From Lepisosteus oculatus (lineage: Eukaryota; Chordata; Actinopteri; Semionotiformes; Lepisosteidae): a stretch of 64,000 nt of DNA. Below the pieces are notes generated by a model. It had not been told where the DNA came from and searched no databases. It saw only the letters and a list, made by a program, of their open reading frames with translations. Position 1 is the first letter of the stretch. Each line of letters starts with the position of its first letter. Made by a program: the position numbers and the translations under genes. The stretch spans positions 69,191,722-69,255,721 of the forward strand of contig NC_090696.1 in NCBI RefSeq assembly GCF_040954835.1, given 5' to 3'. Positions 52,801 to 63,985 of this stretch are shown here, in pieces.

Positions 52801-55800
52801 TATTCTTAAGTCACTGCATATTAAACTAAGTAGCTAAAAGTCAATAGATTTTTATGTTTTTTCTGTTTGTAATTTTAATTTTAAGCCAATTATGCATAGC
52901 TCACTTTCATATGTACTTTGAGGTTAGTCTTCTGTTACACATATCTGTATCTGCCACACGTCTTGAAATAATCAATCACAAGTGATACAAATTGTCATCA
53001 TACTGGACAATCCATAGACAAAGCAGTGCCAAAGCAGAACTGATGATCAAGGTTTTAAAAGTCCAAATTATAGAGTTGTAGGTTAATTTAATGAGAAGGA
53101 AAATACTTCTTAATTTTGAAACTGTTACTGCAATTAAAGTACCTAACCTGGAATTTTCTTACACACAGTCTGGAGCAGGTCAGCAAACCATTTTATGCAA
53201 GGATAATTTAAGTGATTTTTTTTCCAAAAGCACATTATATAAAGATTGTGTATGAAGACAAGAACCTCGTATGGCAACTGCAATCAACAATAATGTCCTG
53301 GCATAGGTAAGCAGAGAATATTCTGGAATTTTTCCCGGGATGTACTCATGTTGCTTCGGTAAACTTTCCCCCAAAGAGTTATATGTTGTATACAGATGTT
53401 TCAAAATAATCCGTGTCTATATATTAATAATTAATCCGTGCCGTTTCTCTTCCTACAACAACTGCACAGCAATACATTTACTAAAACAATATATGAGCAA
53501 TATATCAACTATCAATATGAGCGATATATTGATAAAAAACAAGCAGCAATGTGTCCATGTAAACCTGCCATTTATGAGGAAATAAATGTAGAGGAGTATG
53601 CGCAGTGTCGTGGCCATCTGTTAATGTGACATTGCCATATCTACAGAGATTACTAACTCCTCTCACCTGGTAGCAGTGGTCAGAGAGAAATGACAGTGTC
53701 AGAGTCTCATTCAGCAGCTCATTGTGAACCATCAGGGACGCCTCATCCATCTTCAATGCAGTGACTCTCCGGTGGGGGTGAGAAACTGGAAGGAAGATGC
53801 AAACAAAAACCAACCATGTATAAACTTTCTTATCAAACTGCCTTTCGCCAAAGGTTTCAAGCTTTTATGTTCTCACTTTTCAGAGAAAGAGATCTTATAT
53901 GGTTCATAAAAAAATCTCCTCTTGAATGAAACATCATACAAAAGGACAATCAAGCAGCCAGTAGTGTACGGTTATAACTCTCCTTTAATAAAATATGTTT
54001 TTTTACCCATGTTAAAGCATATGGTTCCCTGAAGAGAGAGAGAATTCTGTTTTTCCCACATACATACTCCCTGCATAACATAAATATACTGGTTTAAAAT
54101 AAAATTATGTTTATGAACATTCATACAGAACGGATAATTAAACTTAAATTATTCAAGCTTGAGTACACAAACAGTGTACCAGAGCTTAATTCGATTTCCA
54201 GACAACACTGAAAGAATTCTCAATCTTGCCAAAATCTTCAAGCTCTACCAACGCTAGTTCCGATCACAGGTTTCGCATTGTTAGGTTTTGTGTTGCTGCT
54301 GGCCTGCCTTCTCCCCCCTTTGTCTCTGCATCACAACGGCACTTCTGTAACAAACTGCTTCTGGGGTTCCAGCCTAGTTACACGCACAGTTGTCACATGC
54401 CTTAATGTAGCTCTGCAAGCAAGGCAATGTCCCTGATTAGTTCAATGTCTTAAGAAGCCTTGTGTGAGAAAATGTGGCAGCGGAGAAGCTATAGTAGTCC
54501 AGAATCTGACCTGACAGCGGATGTGGACGAGTTCTAATTTACAAAAAAAAAGGATCAATCTTTTAACTATCTGTTCCTTCGATTTGGAGACATAAAGAAG
54601 AACAATCTTTAGATATATTTTAAGAAATTAAAATGTAATATTGTATTTGAAAAATAAGGCCTTCCCATTGCTGAAACACACAATTTTATACCAGTAATTC
54701 AGCAAAAATCCCTCATAGCTGAACCCTCATTGGTGACAGGATTGCAGCAGAAAATGATAAAGGCTTGTTTTGTTAAACGACAGACTTTAAATAACACATT
54801 CATTACATGTCATAAACCTGAGTCAGTCAATTCCATTCCTAGAGGTTCGGAGTCCTGTAAGTTCTAACGGACACTTCTAGAAGTAGCAATTGAGTAACAT
54901 TTAAAAAAAACCCATGATAAGTATGTAAGAAAGGTAACAAACAAGATAAGACCATTCAAGCCATTGAGCTTGCTTGGTTGCCAAGGATCACATCCAGCCA
55001 TAACCTTTGCGTAAATATGTGTCGTCTGTTCTCATTGTTCAAAACATGTTTACATAGTTTCCAGGTCTCACTATTGCACTTTAGTTTTTACAATATTTTT
55101 GGCCCTGGGTTCAATTCTGGAGCTTGGGTGCTGTGTGGAGTTTGTATATTGTCGCTCATTTCACATGGGTTTCCTCCAGGTGCTCTGGTCTCTGTCCACA
55201 GCCCAAAGTCAAACTGGTAGGTTAACTGGATTCTACAAACACTCACTCTTATGTGACTGTGTGCAAGTCTGTGTGTGTCTGTGCCCTGAGATGGGCTAGT
55301 GTGCCGTCCACGGTGTACCCCAACTTGTGCCCACTACTTGCAGACATCCCAAGACGTTCCGGGAGTCTCCTGGAAATCAGCATCTCTTCCCTGACTCCCC
55401 CAAATGATCCATAATTTCCCGGAAATCGCCTCCCCCCAGCCCACTCCCAATTTTTTTCTCAAATTTGCTAAAGAAGCCGCATCTCTGTACAACCCAAATG
55501 GACTAGTGAGTTATAGTATTGATAGTGTATGGCATATATACACGTCCCCCCACCCCAAACCGCAATTTTTCACAGCAGGGATGACCCCTCTCCCTGAAAT
55601 CAATTTTTCCAAAGTTGGGATGTCTGTAACTGCGAAATAGAATCTGGCACCCCCCGACTCTGAAATGGAAGCAGTTAGAAAATATAAAAATCTGGAATAA
55701 AAACCTATAGGACTCAAGTGTATTTTGGTGACTAGACCTGTCTACCTATGGTTTAAACTGTATACATAAATTATAAAAAAAGTTTAGATAAATGCATGAA

Positions 55801-56941
55801 TTAAATCAGCTTTTACATACATAATGTACTACAATACATAATGTAAACATAATGTACTGAAACACTCCATTTCCAATAAGAAAAAATAAAATATAAATAT
55901 GATACAACTATATTTGACAACAACAGGCCTGTGTTTAATTTTAACAATGCTCTGTGTAGTTAATTTAAAAATTGTTCATCTTGGCAAGCGGTAGTGGTAC
56001 TTTTAAAGATCTGTCAAATAACTAACGTAAGATACAGAACCTGACTGTACAAACTTTCTGAACGTCACCCGAGACGTAAAAACAATTAATACTTATGCCT
56101 AAAAATGTGCAAATATACGGTAATTCCCAAGGGGAATTATTCTTTTCAACCCTTTCGTCTGCTTAAAATATAATGAGAAAAACGAGGTTGCTGAAGTAAA
56201 TGCATCTCAAATCATATAATCAATATTCCATGTGATACAAGGGATACAGTTTATATCAGTTTACTTTTTTCATTTGACCATTTTTGTTTTGTTTTAAGGT
56301 CAGTTCTAATCTGCAATGGAGACAGACAATATTCAGGGACAGACCAGGAGATCTACCGTTTGAATAAAGACGTCAGCTTTAAATCTGAACAACTCAGTGT
56401 TCAAACTTTTATTTCTGAAATACGCGTCTTTTCAGACTCATTTCTTATTTTCCAGGTCCACTACGGTAGACAAAAGCTCACTGCAACTATGAAAAAAAAA
56501 AACAGATTTTCTTTCAACTTAATGTAGGTAAACATGCGGTTGTGCATTACACATTCTTCGAATAACTGTTAAATCACAGCCTATTTCAGCTGAATGAGCT
56601 CTGCTGTTATGTGTCTCCCCTCCAATTTTCTAAAGTTCGGTAAATGCACTTTCGGGAGGTCTTGATGTGAGTTTTACATGTCCTGTTAATCTTAGCTACG
56701 GAATAAATTACTCACCATCGAGTTGAGCGGCGAGAGGAGCCACGCAGAGGGCGAGGAGCGCAGTGATTGCAGACAAAATCACCGTCCTTTGCTTACCATC
56801 AGTCGAACTGGCCATTTTTACAGATTTTGAGTCTTCTCCCACACTAGCTCTACCACCCTTCAGTTTTCTTTTTTTAATATGTCTTTCGGTTTTCATGACT
56901 GACACTTCCGACCCCTCCTTTTTGTTATTTTTTGACACCAT
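37825..56941 (-). CDS. hgsnat: hgsnat: heparan-alpha-glucosaminide N-acetyltransferase (18 coding exons, 668 aa)
   Basis: A lysosomal multi-pass membrane enzyme that acetylates terminal glucosamine of heparan sulfate with cytosolic acetyl-CoA; loss in humans causes Sanfilippo C disease. Coding exons (minus): 56941-56716, 53785-53667, 52129-51993, 50731-50610, 50376-50307, 49629-49560, 48430-48333, 47900-47824, 46986-46956 (31 nt), 46625-46465, 45212-45097, 44550-44429, 43249-43123, 42684-42598, 41198-41121, 40351-40281, 39379-39267, 38006-37825. All joins are in frame (2007 nt). Every intron is GT-AG except the one after 45097, which has a GCAAGT donor. Features: a signal-anchor helix after a basic leader, a Cys-containing lumenal domain (about 70-205), the first TM helix ([15 protein letters not shown]), the acetyl-accepting His302 in [45 protein letters not shown], and the C-terminus YRKKIFWKI. 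Starts at 56941 and 56815 (42 residues shorter) mirror the two human starts. Human length is 635-663 aa. Confidence 0.96.
47119..47541. mobile_element. hAT-like MITE with 8-bp target duplication
   Basis: The element spans 47127-47533 (407 bases), starting TAGTGCTGGGTGATA and ending ATCGCCCGGTTCTA, i.e. imperfect terminal inverted repeats. It is flanked on both sides by a perfect AGGCAGAG (47119-47126 and 47534-47541), the 8-bp duplication typical of hAT insertions. The interior is rich in ATCGATATCGATAATTATC-type sequence near each end and has no transposase, so it is non-autonomous. It lies in hgsnat intron 8. Confidence 0.85.
48541..48877. repeat. Dispersed fish repeat, copy 2
   Basis: Same family and orientation as 31889-32221: it starts near TTTTCTAAACCGCTTTATCC, has GGGTCGAGGGAGATGCTGGAG in two pieces, ATATGTGTTTGGACTGAG, and ends CTAACCACTGTGACACCATG. 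In hgsnat intron 6. Confidence 0.75.
49230..49490 (+). repeat. 5S-type SINE 3' fragment with (ATT)n tail
   Basis: The block from CCAGTGAGAGCTGGTGTGTG through CTTTGAGTGGAGTAACCACA to GCTATATAAGTGTAAGGAAT is the reverse complement of the 59600-59860 and 63385-63985 repeats. A GTT/ATT microsatellite at 49455-49487 forms its tail. The 5S head is absent, so this copy is 5'-truncated. It lies in hgsnat intron 6, about 70 bases from exon 6. Confidence 0.7.
55101..55342. repeat. Dispersed fish repeat, copy 3 (reverse orientation)
   Basis: GGTTCAATTCTGGAGC, GTGTGGAGTTTGTATATTG, CATGGGTTTCCTCCAGGTGC, GGTAGGTTAACTGGATTC and CGTCCACGGTGTACCCC follow the same block order as the reverse complement of the 31889-32221 copy. 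In hgsnat intron 1. Confidence 0.7.
55343..55690. other. Unassigned C-rich block, possibly repeat-derived
   Basis: Directly next to the dispersed repeat lies about 350 bases with runs such as CTCCCCCAAATG, CGCCTCCCCCCAGCCC, CCCCCCACCCC and GGCACCCCCCGAC, plus repeated CCCGGAAATC / CCTGGAAATC motifs. Composition differs from the AT-rich intron around it. I see no coding frame that makes sense and cannot name it. Confidence 0.4.
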
Positions 56942-57754
56942 ACTAGGGGGAGAGAAGAGGGACAAAGTACGATCAGATACAAAGTTTAGGCAGTGATTAG
57001 GATGACTTTCCTGATATTCCCGTATATGCTATTTCAAACAAATTATATTTTAGCCCGCGTTTGGCTTTATGTAAAAACTAAAACCCACTTGCACGATGAC
57101 AGTAGCCTGGTTTATCCAACCAGAGGAATGGAAAATATCACGTAGTGAACCGTTGGTTTAATAATCACTTATATCCCATAGTGTGGCAAATGTGAATTAT
57201 TTTTAAAACGTGTACTTTGAATTAGTCTGAACTGTGGACTGAAACAGCGACAGCGATAAACCCTCGCCAGTTTTGACTGAGTCCGGTAAAAGGAATAAAT
57301 CACAGCGTTTGTAAAATGAATGTATCCGATAGAACTGCAACACCATACAGATCAACCGACAGCAAATATCTATACCAGTCGATTTAGATAGACACTGGTT
57401 ACTTTATCAATGTGAAAAAGCGTCTTGACATGCGTGTGGTCACGAATTAGTTGGACTTAATGCTGTATATGCATTGTATTTGTTGTATATCACTGTAAGA
57501 TGTTTTGAATAAGGGCTCCTGTCTGTATTGTTTTTGGTGGATTAAGCAATCAGTCCTTTATTAAGGTGTACAGCTGCGTGCGTTACTTAATAATACGTCT
57601 CTTAAAAAAGTCTTCTTTGAAGTCGCCTTTAGGTTATGTAATTCCTTAAAAGTAATTTGTAAATACATTAAATCTAGGAAAGTTATTGCTCTAATCTACT
57701 CAAAATCAAATTTACTGAAATAGAAAATTATGGGGAGTGAGCTTCTTGACGTGT

Positions 57755-57935
57755 GTTTGAGTTTTGATAAAGTGAGAAGGTACTGTGAGGGTTCAGATCG
57801 TAGGTGACAGAGGCTGGGAGTTTAATTGTTTGATGGTGCGGAGATAAAAACGGTCTCTGAGTCTGGTAGTCCGGCCCCGAATGCTCCGGTACCGTTTTCC
57901 AGATGGCAGAGGGTCAAACAGTCTGTCATGATTAG
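57755..57935 (-). repeat. LINE fragment (CR1/L2-like), minus orientation
   Basis: The reverse complement reads through CGGTACCGGAGCATTCGGGG, CTCAGAGACCG and TTAAACTCCCAGCCTCTG. The last part matches 7793-7845 almost exactly. This copy covers the end of the ORF2-type region just upstream of the 3' UTR segment kept at 7790-8165. Confidence 0.65.
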
Positions 57936-58423
57936 ATTTAACGGGATAAAGTCTACAACTGTGTTTTGTAATACAAGTATATATAACACTGTTATAACGT
58001 CTGGGTTATTTTGAAATGATATTCATTGTAAACCTTGTGAGAATATTTAGTAGTTAATGAGTGAATATGCTCGTCTATTAAAAATCTCAAACCGCATATT
58101 ATCATTGTTCAGTTATTTCGAAAATAATAACAACATATAACGCCCTTGTAAAACAATCTTGAAAAAAATATTTTTTAATAGTGACATATTCAAGAAGGTT
58201 AAAAACTCAAGGCAGACCTTCCAGATCTCTGAGATTTATACAGTATGCTGACTTGTGTTATTATGGGATTAATCTGTTTCCAAACCTTTGGGAATACAAT
58301 AACCTTGACCAATAACCAGTCAATTTTATTTTTCATATCACGCCCAATGTATCTTTGTATTTATACATGCAAAAAAAAGTGTCCTGTTGTCCGCGTATAC
58401 ACACATAAACAAAAGCCAGCCCG

Positions 58424-58470
58424 GGCGGCCATATTTCCTCTCCTTGGACTCGGAGATCAACATTACGTCA
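58424..58470 (+). promoter_or_regulatory. Candidate gtf2e2 promoter core: YY1-like and CRE-like sites
   Basis: GGCGGCCATATTTCC (58425-58439) contains a YY1-type GGCCAT core next to an ETS-like TTCCTC, and TTACGTCA at 58463-58470 is the reverse complement of the zcchc4 CRE-like octamer. A CCA|GTGAGT donor-like site follows at about 58474. Together these fit a TATA-less housekeeping promoter with a 5' UTR exon. Inference from motifs only. Confidence 0.4.
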
Positions 58471-59599
58471 TCCAGTGAGTCCTGTGTGCGTAACAGACGC
58501 TGCTAGTCGAGAGTCGAGTGTGAACGGTGATACTCGGAAGCAGCGCACTCTCGCCTCCAGGCAGCCAGTGTCTGTCGAGTGTATAATGGAGCAAACTAAA
58601 TTTTTCTGAATATCGTTTGCTGAAAATTTAAACTATTTATAAAACTATATTTTCCCTCCCTGTAGAAGCAGCTGGAGACAAGGTACTGGAAAATTCTTAT
58701 TTTGATTTTGTATGTGATCATAGTCGACAACACATTATGTAACGCTTTGGTAGATGTGAGCGTGTAAATAATAGTTGCTGGTGTGCTGGGTTTGTTGTGT
58801 GACAATAACAGATCCGGTGGTAGTGTTATATACATTGTTGTGAAGAATTCGGAAATGTTAGATTGACTTAGGTTTATGCTATCGGTGTTTATTTGGCGAT
58901 ATGCTTTGGTAACAAAAGGTGGTAACATGTCATGTTCCGAATGTGACGAGAAACTACATTACTGGAGCGTAGAATAAAATAATTACTACTGACTGAATTT
59001 TGGAGACCAATGTATTTCCCAGTGACCAAAACTGATATATTTTTAAAAAAACCTGTCTGTTTTGGTTATTAGTTATAAAATGTTTTGATCGTTAGGGATA
59101 AAGCAATCATTGGAATCTAACAAAGAAGAGAAGTAAGAACAACGTATAAAATTGATTCCACGACAGTTCAGATATACAACATAATCCTTTCGCACATTTG
59201 GTAGAAATACACTGTAGGAATTAAAATATCAATACATACTTCATAAATACCTCTCTAACAAGAGCTTGTTAAAAGAATAACATTTACACGGACGATTATA
59301 GTTTCTTGTAATCATGTGGTTAATCTGTATGGCCTGGATTGCTTCATAATGTTTCATAAGACTTGTTGGCATGTGAACGTGTAGCAGGAAATTGTTTTAT
59401 TTTCATGTCCCCTTTTTAGCCTGTTTAGGATGAGCTAAACTAGCTCTTGTTTCATACTGTCAAAAAGTTCAATTGCTAAGGGAAGGATCGCTAACTTTTC
59501 TACACTGACAAAAAATGCTATATAGGACTATAAAGAGCTTGAAGCAATCAACAGTGAGATGTATATCATGTCATCAGCACATTCAAGTTCTGAAATGGG

Positions 59600-59860
59600 T
59601 ATAATAATGATTCCTTACACTTATATAGTGCTTTTCTGGACACTCCACTCAAAGAGCTTCACAGGTATTGGGGATCCCCTCCACCACCACCAGTGTGCAG
59701 CCCCACCTGGATGATGCGACAGCAGCCATAGTGCACCAGTACACTCAACACACACCAGCTATCAGTGGGGAGGAGAAATGAGTGATGAAGTCAGTTCATA
59801 GATGAGGATTAGCAGGAGGGCATGATTGGTAAAGGCCGGGGGGGGGAATTTGGACAGGAC
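59600..59860 (-). repeat. 5S-type SINE 3' fragment, minus orientation
   Basis: ACACTTATATAGTGCTTTTC, GACACTCCACTCAAAGAGC and CCACCTGGATGATGCGACAG match 63400-63520 closely. The copy breaks off near GGCCGGGGGGGGGAATTTGG, so the 5S-related end is missing. Confidence 0.75.
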
Positions 59861-60015
59861 AAGGCCTGGATTTATTGTAAAGCTGGTAAATTCGAATAAT
59901 AGCCTAGACTAATTTGCTGCAGTTGTGTGGGTGTTGTAGCTTGTGGTGTGTGTTGCCTATGTGTGGCCGAGGTGAACCTGGCTGTATTTTCTTCTTCACT
60001 CTGTGTGCTGGCAGG

Positions 60016-60175
60016 ATGGATCCGGCTCTGCTCCGCGAGACGGAGCTCTTTAAAAAGCGAGCTCTTTCCACGCCGGCAGTGGAGAAGCGGCCAGCCTTTT
60101 CAGACTCCTCATCCTCCAAGAAAAAGAAGGCCAAATACGACCAGGCGGGCTCCTCTGGATCCAAACATGGGACAG
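60016..60175 (+). CDS. gtf2e2: gtf2e2: TFIIE subunit beta, first coding exon (partial gene)
   Basis: TFIIE beta acts with TFIIE alpha in the RNA polymerase II pre-initiation complex, recruiting TFIIH and helping promoter opening. Only the N-terminal 53 residues are here: [19 protein letters not shown] at the start, then a Ser-rich and Lys-rich stretch ([10 protein letters not shown]) and a Gly/Ser linker. This is the conserved start of the metazoan protein; the two winged-helix domains lie on later exons outside the window. The exon ends in phase 1 at ACAG|GTCAGT. The ATG follows a pyrimidine tract and CAG, so its exon begins about 60015 and a 5' UTR exon lies upstream. Later exons were searched for by eye up to 64000 and not found. 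Confidence 0.93.
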
Positions 60176-62912
60176 GTCAGTACGCATTAATGATCACAGC
60201 GGTTGCTGTGATTCTCACTATCAGTAGCTGTTTTCGGCGAGGGATGGTGGACATGGTGGCAGGCAGCCGCAGTGGGAGTATGTCACCAACAGAGCTGCAG
60301 TTCTGCCACTGTCACCCTTTTTGGGAAAACATGAGTTGAGCCCCATTTTACAGAGATCTGCTGTTTGCAGAAAAAAAAATGTTATGGATATTGCTCAAGG
60401 GGTCTCCTGCTTTTGACACAACTAGTGCAGTAGGGCACGTATTTAATATAATGAGCTTGCTACAGTCTTAATGTACCAACAATATCATATTTCTTTCCAA
60501 AAAACAATAACCACAGCTTATGAGATCATGCATGGTGTTAAATAATTTTTTTCAGTCCGTTCAGTTGAAAGTACAATCACACGTACTGCCCCGTAATCTT
60601 AAAGGTGTGAGTTCAATGGTTCTGAATGTCAGATCTCACAAATTAAATATACATTTAGTGCTGATGGTATTATTAGTTAGGATGAGGGCAGTTGCAGAGC
60701 TTTGTAATTTGGGGCTGTGAGATAATCAGTGATAAGTTTGCTTGCTGCAGAGAAGGAGTGGCCTGCTGTTGCTTGCTTTAACACCACTGTTCATTTTTGA
60801 ATCAGTAGTGTGCTTGGCTCAAAACCTGCAATTTGTTTTCTCGTTTGTAAACTTTCTTACGTGTAGTGTTATGTCATTCAAAGAATCATTAGAGAATTGC
60901 AGTAATTATACTGTGGGATTAACATTTGTTCTACAGAATCATTAACAGTGATTAAATTGACATTTCAGCTTCATAGTTAAAATGAACATTTGAAATCTTA
61001 ATTTGGAAAAATGTTAATATTTCTTTGCAGAGGTTTTTCTTCTTTGTTAAGAGGGTCCTCAGGATTGATCCAGCAGTTTGTGTTTCCTTTTCCAGGGTAC
61101 TTGGAAAAAGCTTTTAAATCTTTCTACCTTTTGACCTCTATTTTAACTTTTATAACCTTAGTTTTTATTTTATTCTGTAAATCACTTAAGCCCTATGCTG
61201 GACTGAAAGGTGCAATGGCACCTTCTCTGAGACATGCTGTAAGACATTCACTATGGAAGCCTTATGGCTTCCTCACTTCTGAAATGAACATGCCACTAGG
61301 TGTCACAGTTGTCTGGTAGTCTTGTTTCCTTCCCCATGTTACTCCAGCCTTCTCAGCTGGTAGAGTCTACACTAGCAGTCTGGCAGTGTACTGGGGAAGT
61401 CTTACCACTTCTTAGGTTAGATCAGTCTTGTTCTGGAAGTCCTGGGATGCGTCTTCATCTCTTTTAAAATACTCCTTGTAACAGTAGATAAGCCATTCAG
61501 GAGACCTTCATTCACACACTTTAGGGGGTCTAGTTTCTTTATGTATTTCTGTGCCCATCATCTACACGAACATATTATCAACATGCCGTTATATGACAGT
61601 TTGTATGGATGTTAAATGTGAGTATTGTTTTAAAATACTGCCTTTAAAGAGTGAAATGGCTTGAAATGGTTGCTTTTAACTTTGTTTTTGCATTTGGTGA
61701 CAATCTAGCAGAACACATTCATTGTATGCATTTTTTTACTGTGGCATAATATGTTATATGAAAACAAATATTTGCATCTTAATGCATGCCTAGTTGACTC
61801 AAAGGGGTGCCTGATGGAATCGATCAGGTATAAGATAAGATCACTTTCTTAGCCATATACAATTTCTTGCATTAGGAATTCAACTTTTCACATACTCCAG
61901 CTTGTTCTCCATGAGACACAGACACACAGACAGGGAGAGAAGCTGGGGGTCAGAGCGCAGGGTCAGCCATTGTACAGCGCCCCTGGAGCAGCTGGGGTTA
62001 AGGGCCTTGCTCAGGAGCCCAACGGAGTAGGATTCCTCTGCCAGCTGTGGGATGCTTGCTTGTTAAGACATTAAGGACACGTCTAGAGATTGTAATAGTT
62101 TTAATTTAAATGCACACTGTCTTAAGGCATGTGTATGATACTGTAAATGCATAGCATATTATATCCAGGCTGATGTACATTAAAAGCAGAGTTAAGGTAG
62201 TTTTTTAAGACTCTTCAAGGGAATAATGACCTCTCAGGCAAAGCAGAGCAAGAACGGTGAAAGTGCATGGCGCAGATGTTAATGAATGAGGTGGTGCCAG
62301 ATGGTCTCCATATACCTATAAATCTAGGATAAACAGCATACTGTAAACATTCTGTGAAGGTGAGATATCAGTGATGAATTACAAAACAGTGATGAGGGGA
62401 TTCAAGTTCATATCCTCCCAGACCTGATCACGACATTTCAGTGAAAATGTGTTTCAGTGAGAGACAGTCCACATCTGTTTGGAGCATTTTTAGCATTTTC
62501 AATTATTTTATATGGATATAAAAAAAAAAACAATATAGTTTGCAGGGGCTGAGCAGGAAAGTAGTCTGTAATGCACAGCAATTCCTATCGTTATATCGTG
62601 TAGACATGTTACGATTATTTGTCCGCAACTATCAGACGGTGTTGTGATGTTTTGCTTCTAGGTTATTTCAGATAGGTTTGTAGCCAATGAGCTCAGAATT
62701 TTCACTGCCATTGATCTATAGCCTCAGAAGAGGGGGAAAAAAAAAGTCTGGACCCTCCTTAAGGCATTTCCCTGCATTGCTCTTGCTTGCATTGCGACGC
62801 GTGCTCTGAACAGTAAGGACGGAGCTGCTGTCCGCTTGTGTGTGGGTAGCCCAGGCGGCTCCAGCCCCCCCCAGCCGTGTGGCGAAGAGTCCGGGTGGGT
62901 TGGCGTTCCGTC
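60176..62912. other. gtf2e2 intron 1, left part
   Basis: Non-coding apart from a SINE at 61855-62052. No further gtf2e2 exon was recognised. The part below 62913 should hold the smim18 3' UTR (minus strand). Otherwise AT-rich with nothing I can name. Confidence 0.6.
61855..62052 (-). repeat. tRNA-derived SINE, 5'-truncated, minus orientation
   Basis: The reverse complement of the 15908-16172 element: CAATTTCTTGCATTAGGAAT, then TCTCCATGAGACACAGACAC, TGTACAGCGCCCCTGG and GGTTAAGGGCCTTGCTCAGG. The match stops just before the box B, so the tRNA head is lost. Confidence 0.8.
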
Positions 62913-63299
<387 letters not shown>

Positions 63300-63384
63300 T
63301 CAGAAGTCTGCATTCAAACAGTGAGATAAATAGTCAAATAGAACTCTAGAAATCATGCAGCACTTTTTATTATAAAGCACCATG

Positions 63385-63985
63385 ATAATAATAATAATAA
63401 TTAATAATTGCTTACGCTTATATAGCGCTTTTCTGGACACTCCACTCAAAGTTCTTTACAGGTAATGGGGATCCCCTCCAACACCACCAATGTGCAGCCC
63501 CACCTGGATGATGCGACGGCAGCCATAGTGCGCCAGAACGCTCACCACACATCAGCTCTCAGTGGGGAGGAGAGCAGAGTAATGTAGCCAATTCATAGAT
63601 GGGGATTATTAGGAGGCCATGATTGGTAAGGGCCAATTGGAAATTTGGCCAGGACACCGGGGTTACACCTCTACTCTTTTCGAGAAGCGCCCTGGGATTT
63701 TTAATGACCACAGAGAGTCAGGACCTCGGTTTTACGTCTCATCCGAAGGACGGCGGCTGTTTACAGTATAGTGTCCCCATCACTATACTGGGGCATTAGG
63801 ACCCACGTGGACCGCAGGGTGAGCGCCCCCTGCTGGCCCCACTAACACCTCTTCCAGCAGCAACCTTAGTTTTTCCCAGGAGGTCTCCATTCCAGGTACT
63901 GACCAGGCTCACACCTGCTTAGCTTCAGTGGGTTGCCAGTTGTGAGTTGCAGGGTGATATGGCTGCTGATAATACTTCGAATCTC
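63385..63985 (-). repeat. 5S-rRNA-derived SINE (SINE3-type), near full length
   Basis: Read on the minus strand it starts with a 5S-rRNA-like head (63872-63970). On plus this reads AGGAGGTCTCC, GTACTGACCAGGCTC, CCTGCTTAGCTTC, GGGTGATATGGC, i.e. the reverse complement of 5S boxes with a degenerate middle. A body of about 450 bases follows, and the tail is an (ATT)n run seen on plus as AATAATAATAATAATT at 63386-63402. Two 5'-truncated copies are at 49230 and 59600. It lies in gtf2e2 intron 1, upstream of smim18. Confidence 0.8.

Larger units (their letters stand above)
56942..60015. other. Divergent hgsnat / gtf2e2 intergenic and 5' region
   Basis: hgsnat runs left from 56941 and gtf2e2 runs right with its ATG at 60016. 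The most promoter-like part is 58420-58570 (GC-richer, with CRE-like and YY1-like sites). The sequence before the gtf2e2 ATG, TCTTCTTCACTCTGTGTGCTGGCAG split over two runs, looks like a splice acceptor, so a 5' UTR exon probably lies near 58.5-58.7 kb. The rest holds a LINE piece, a SINE piece and AT-rich DNA. Confidence 0.55.

Noticed and set aside
63872-63970. Possible 5S rRNA gene on the minus strand
   Set aside because: The 5S internal region is degenerate and the unit continues into a SINE body with an (ATT)n tail, so it is a SINE head.
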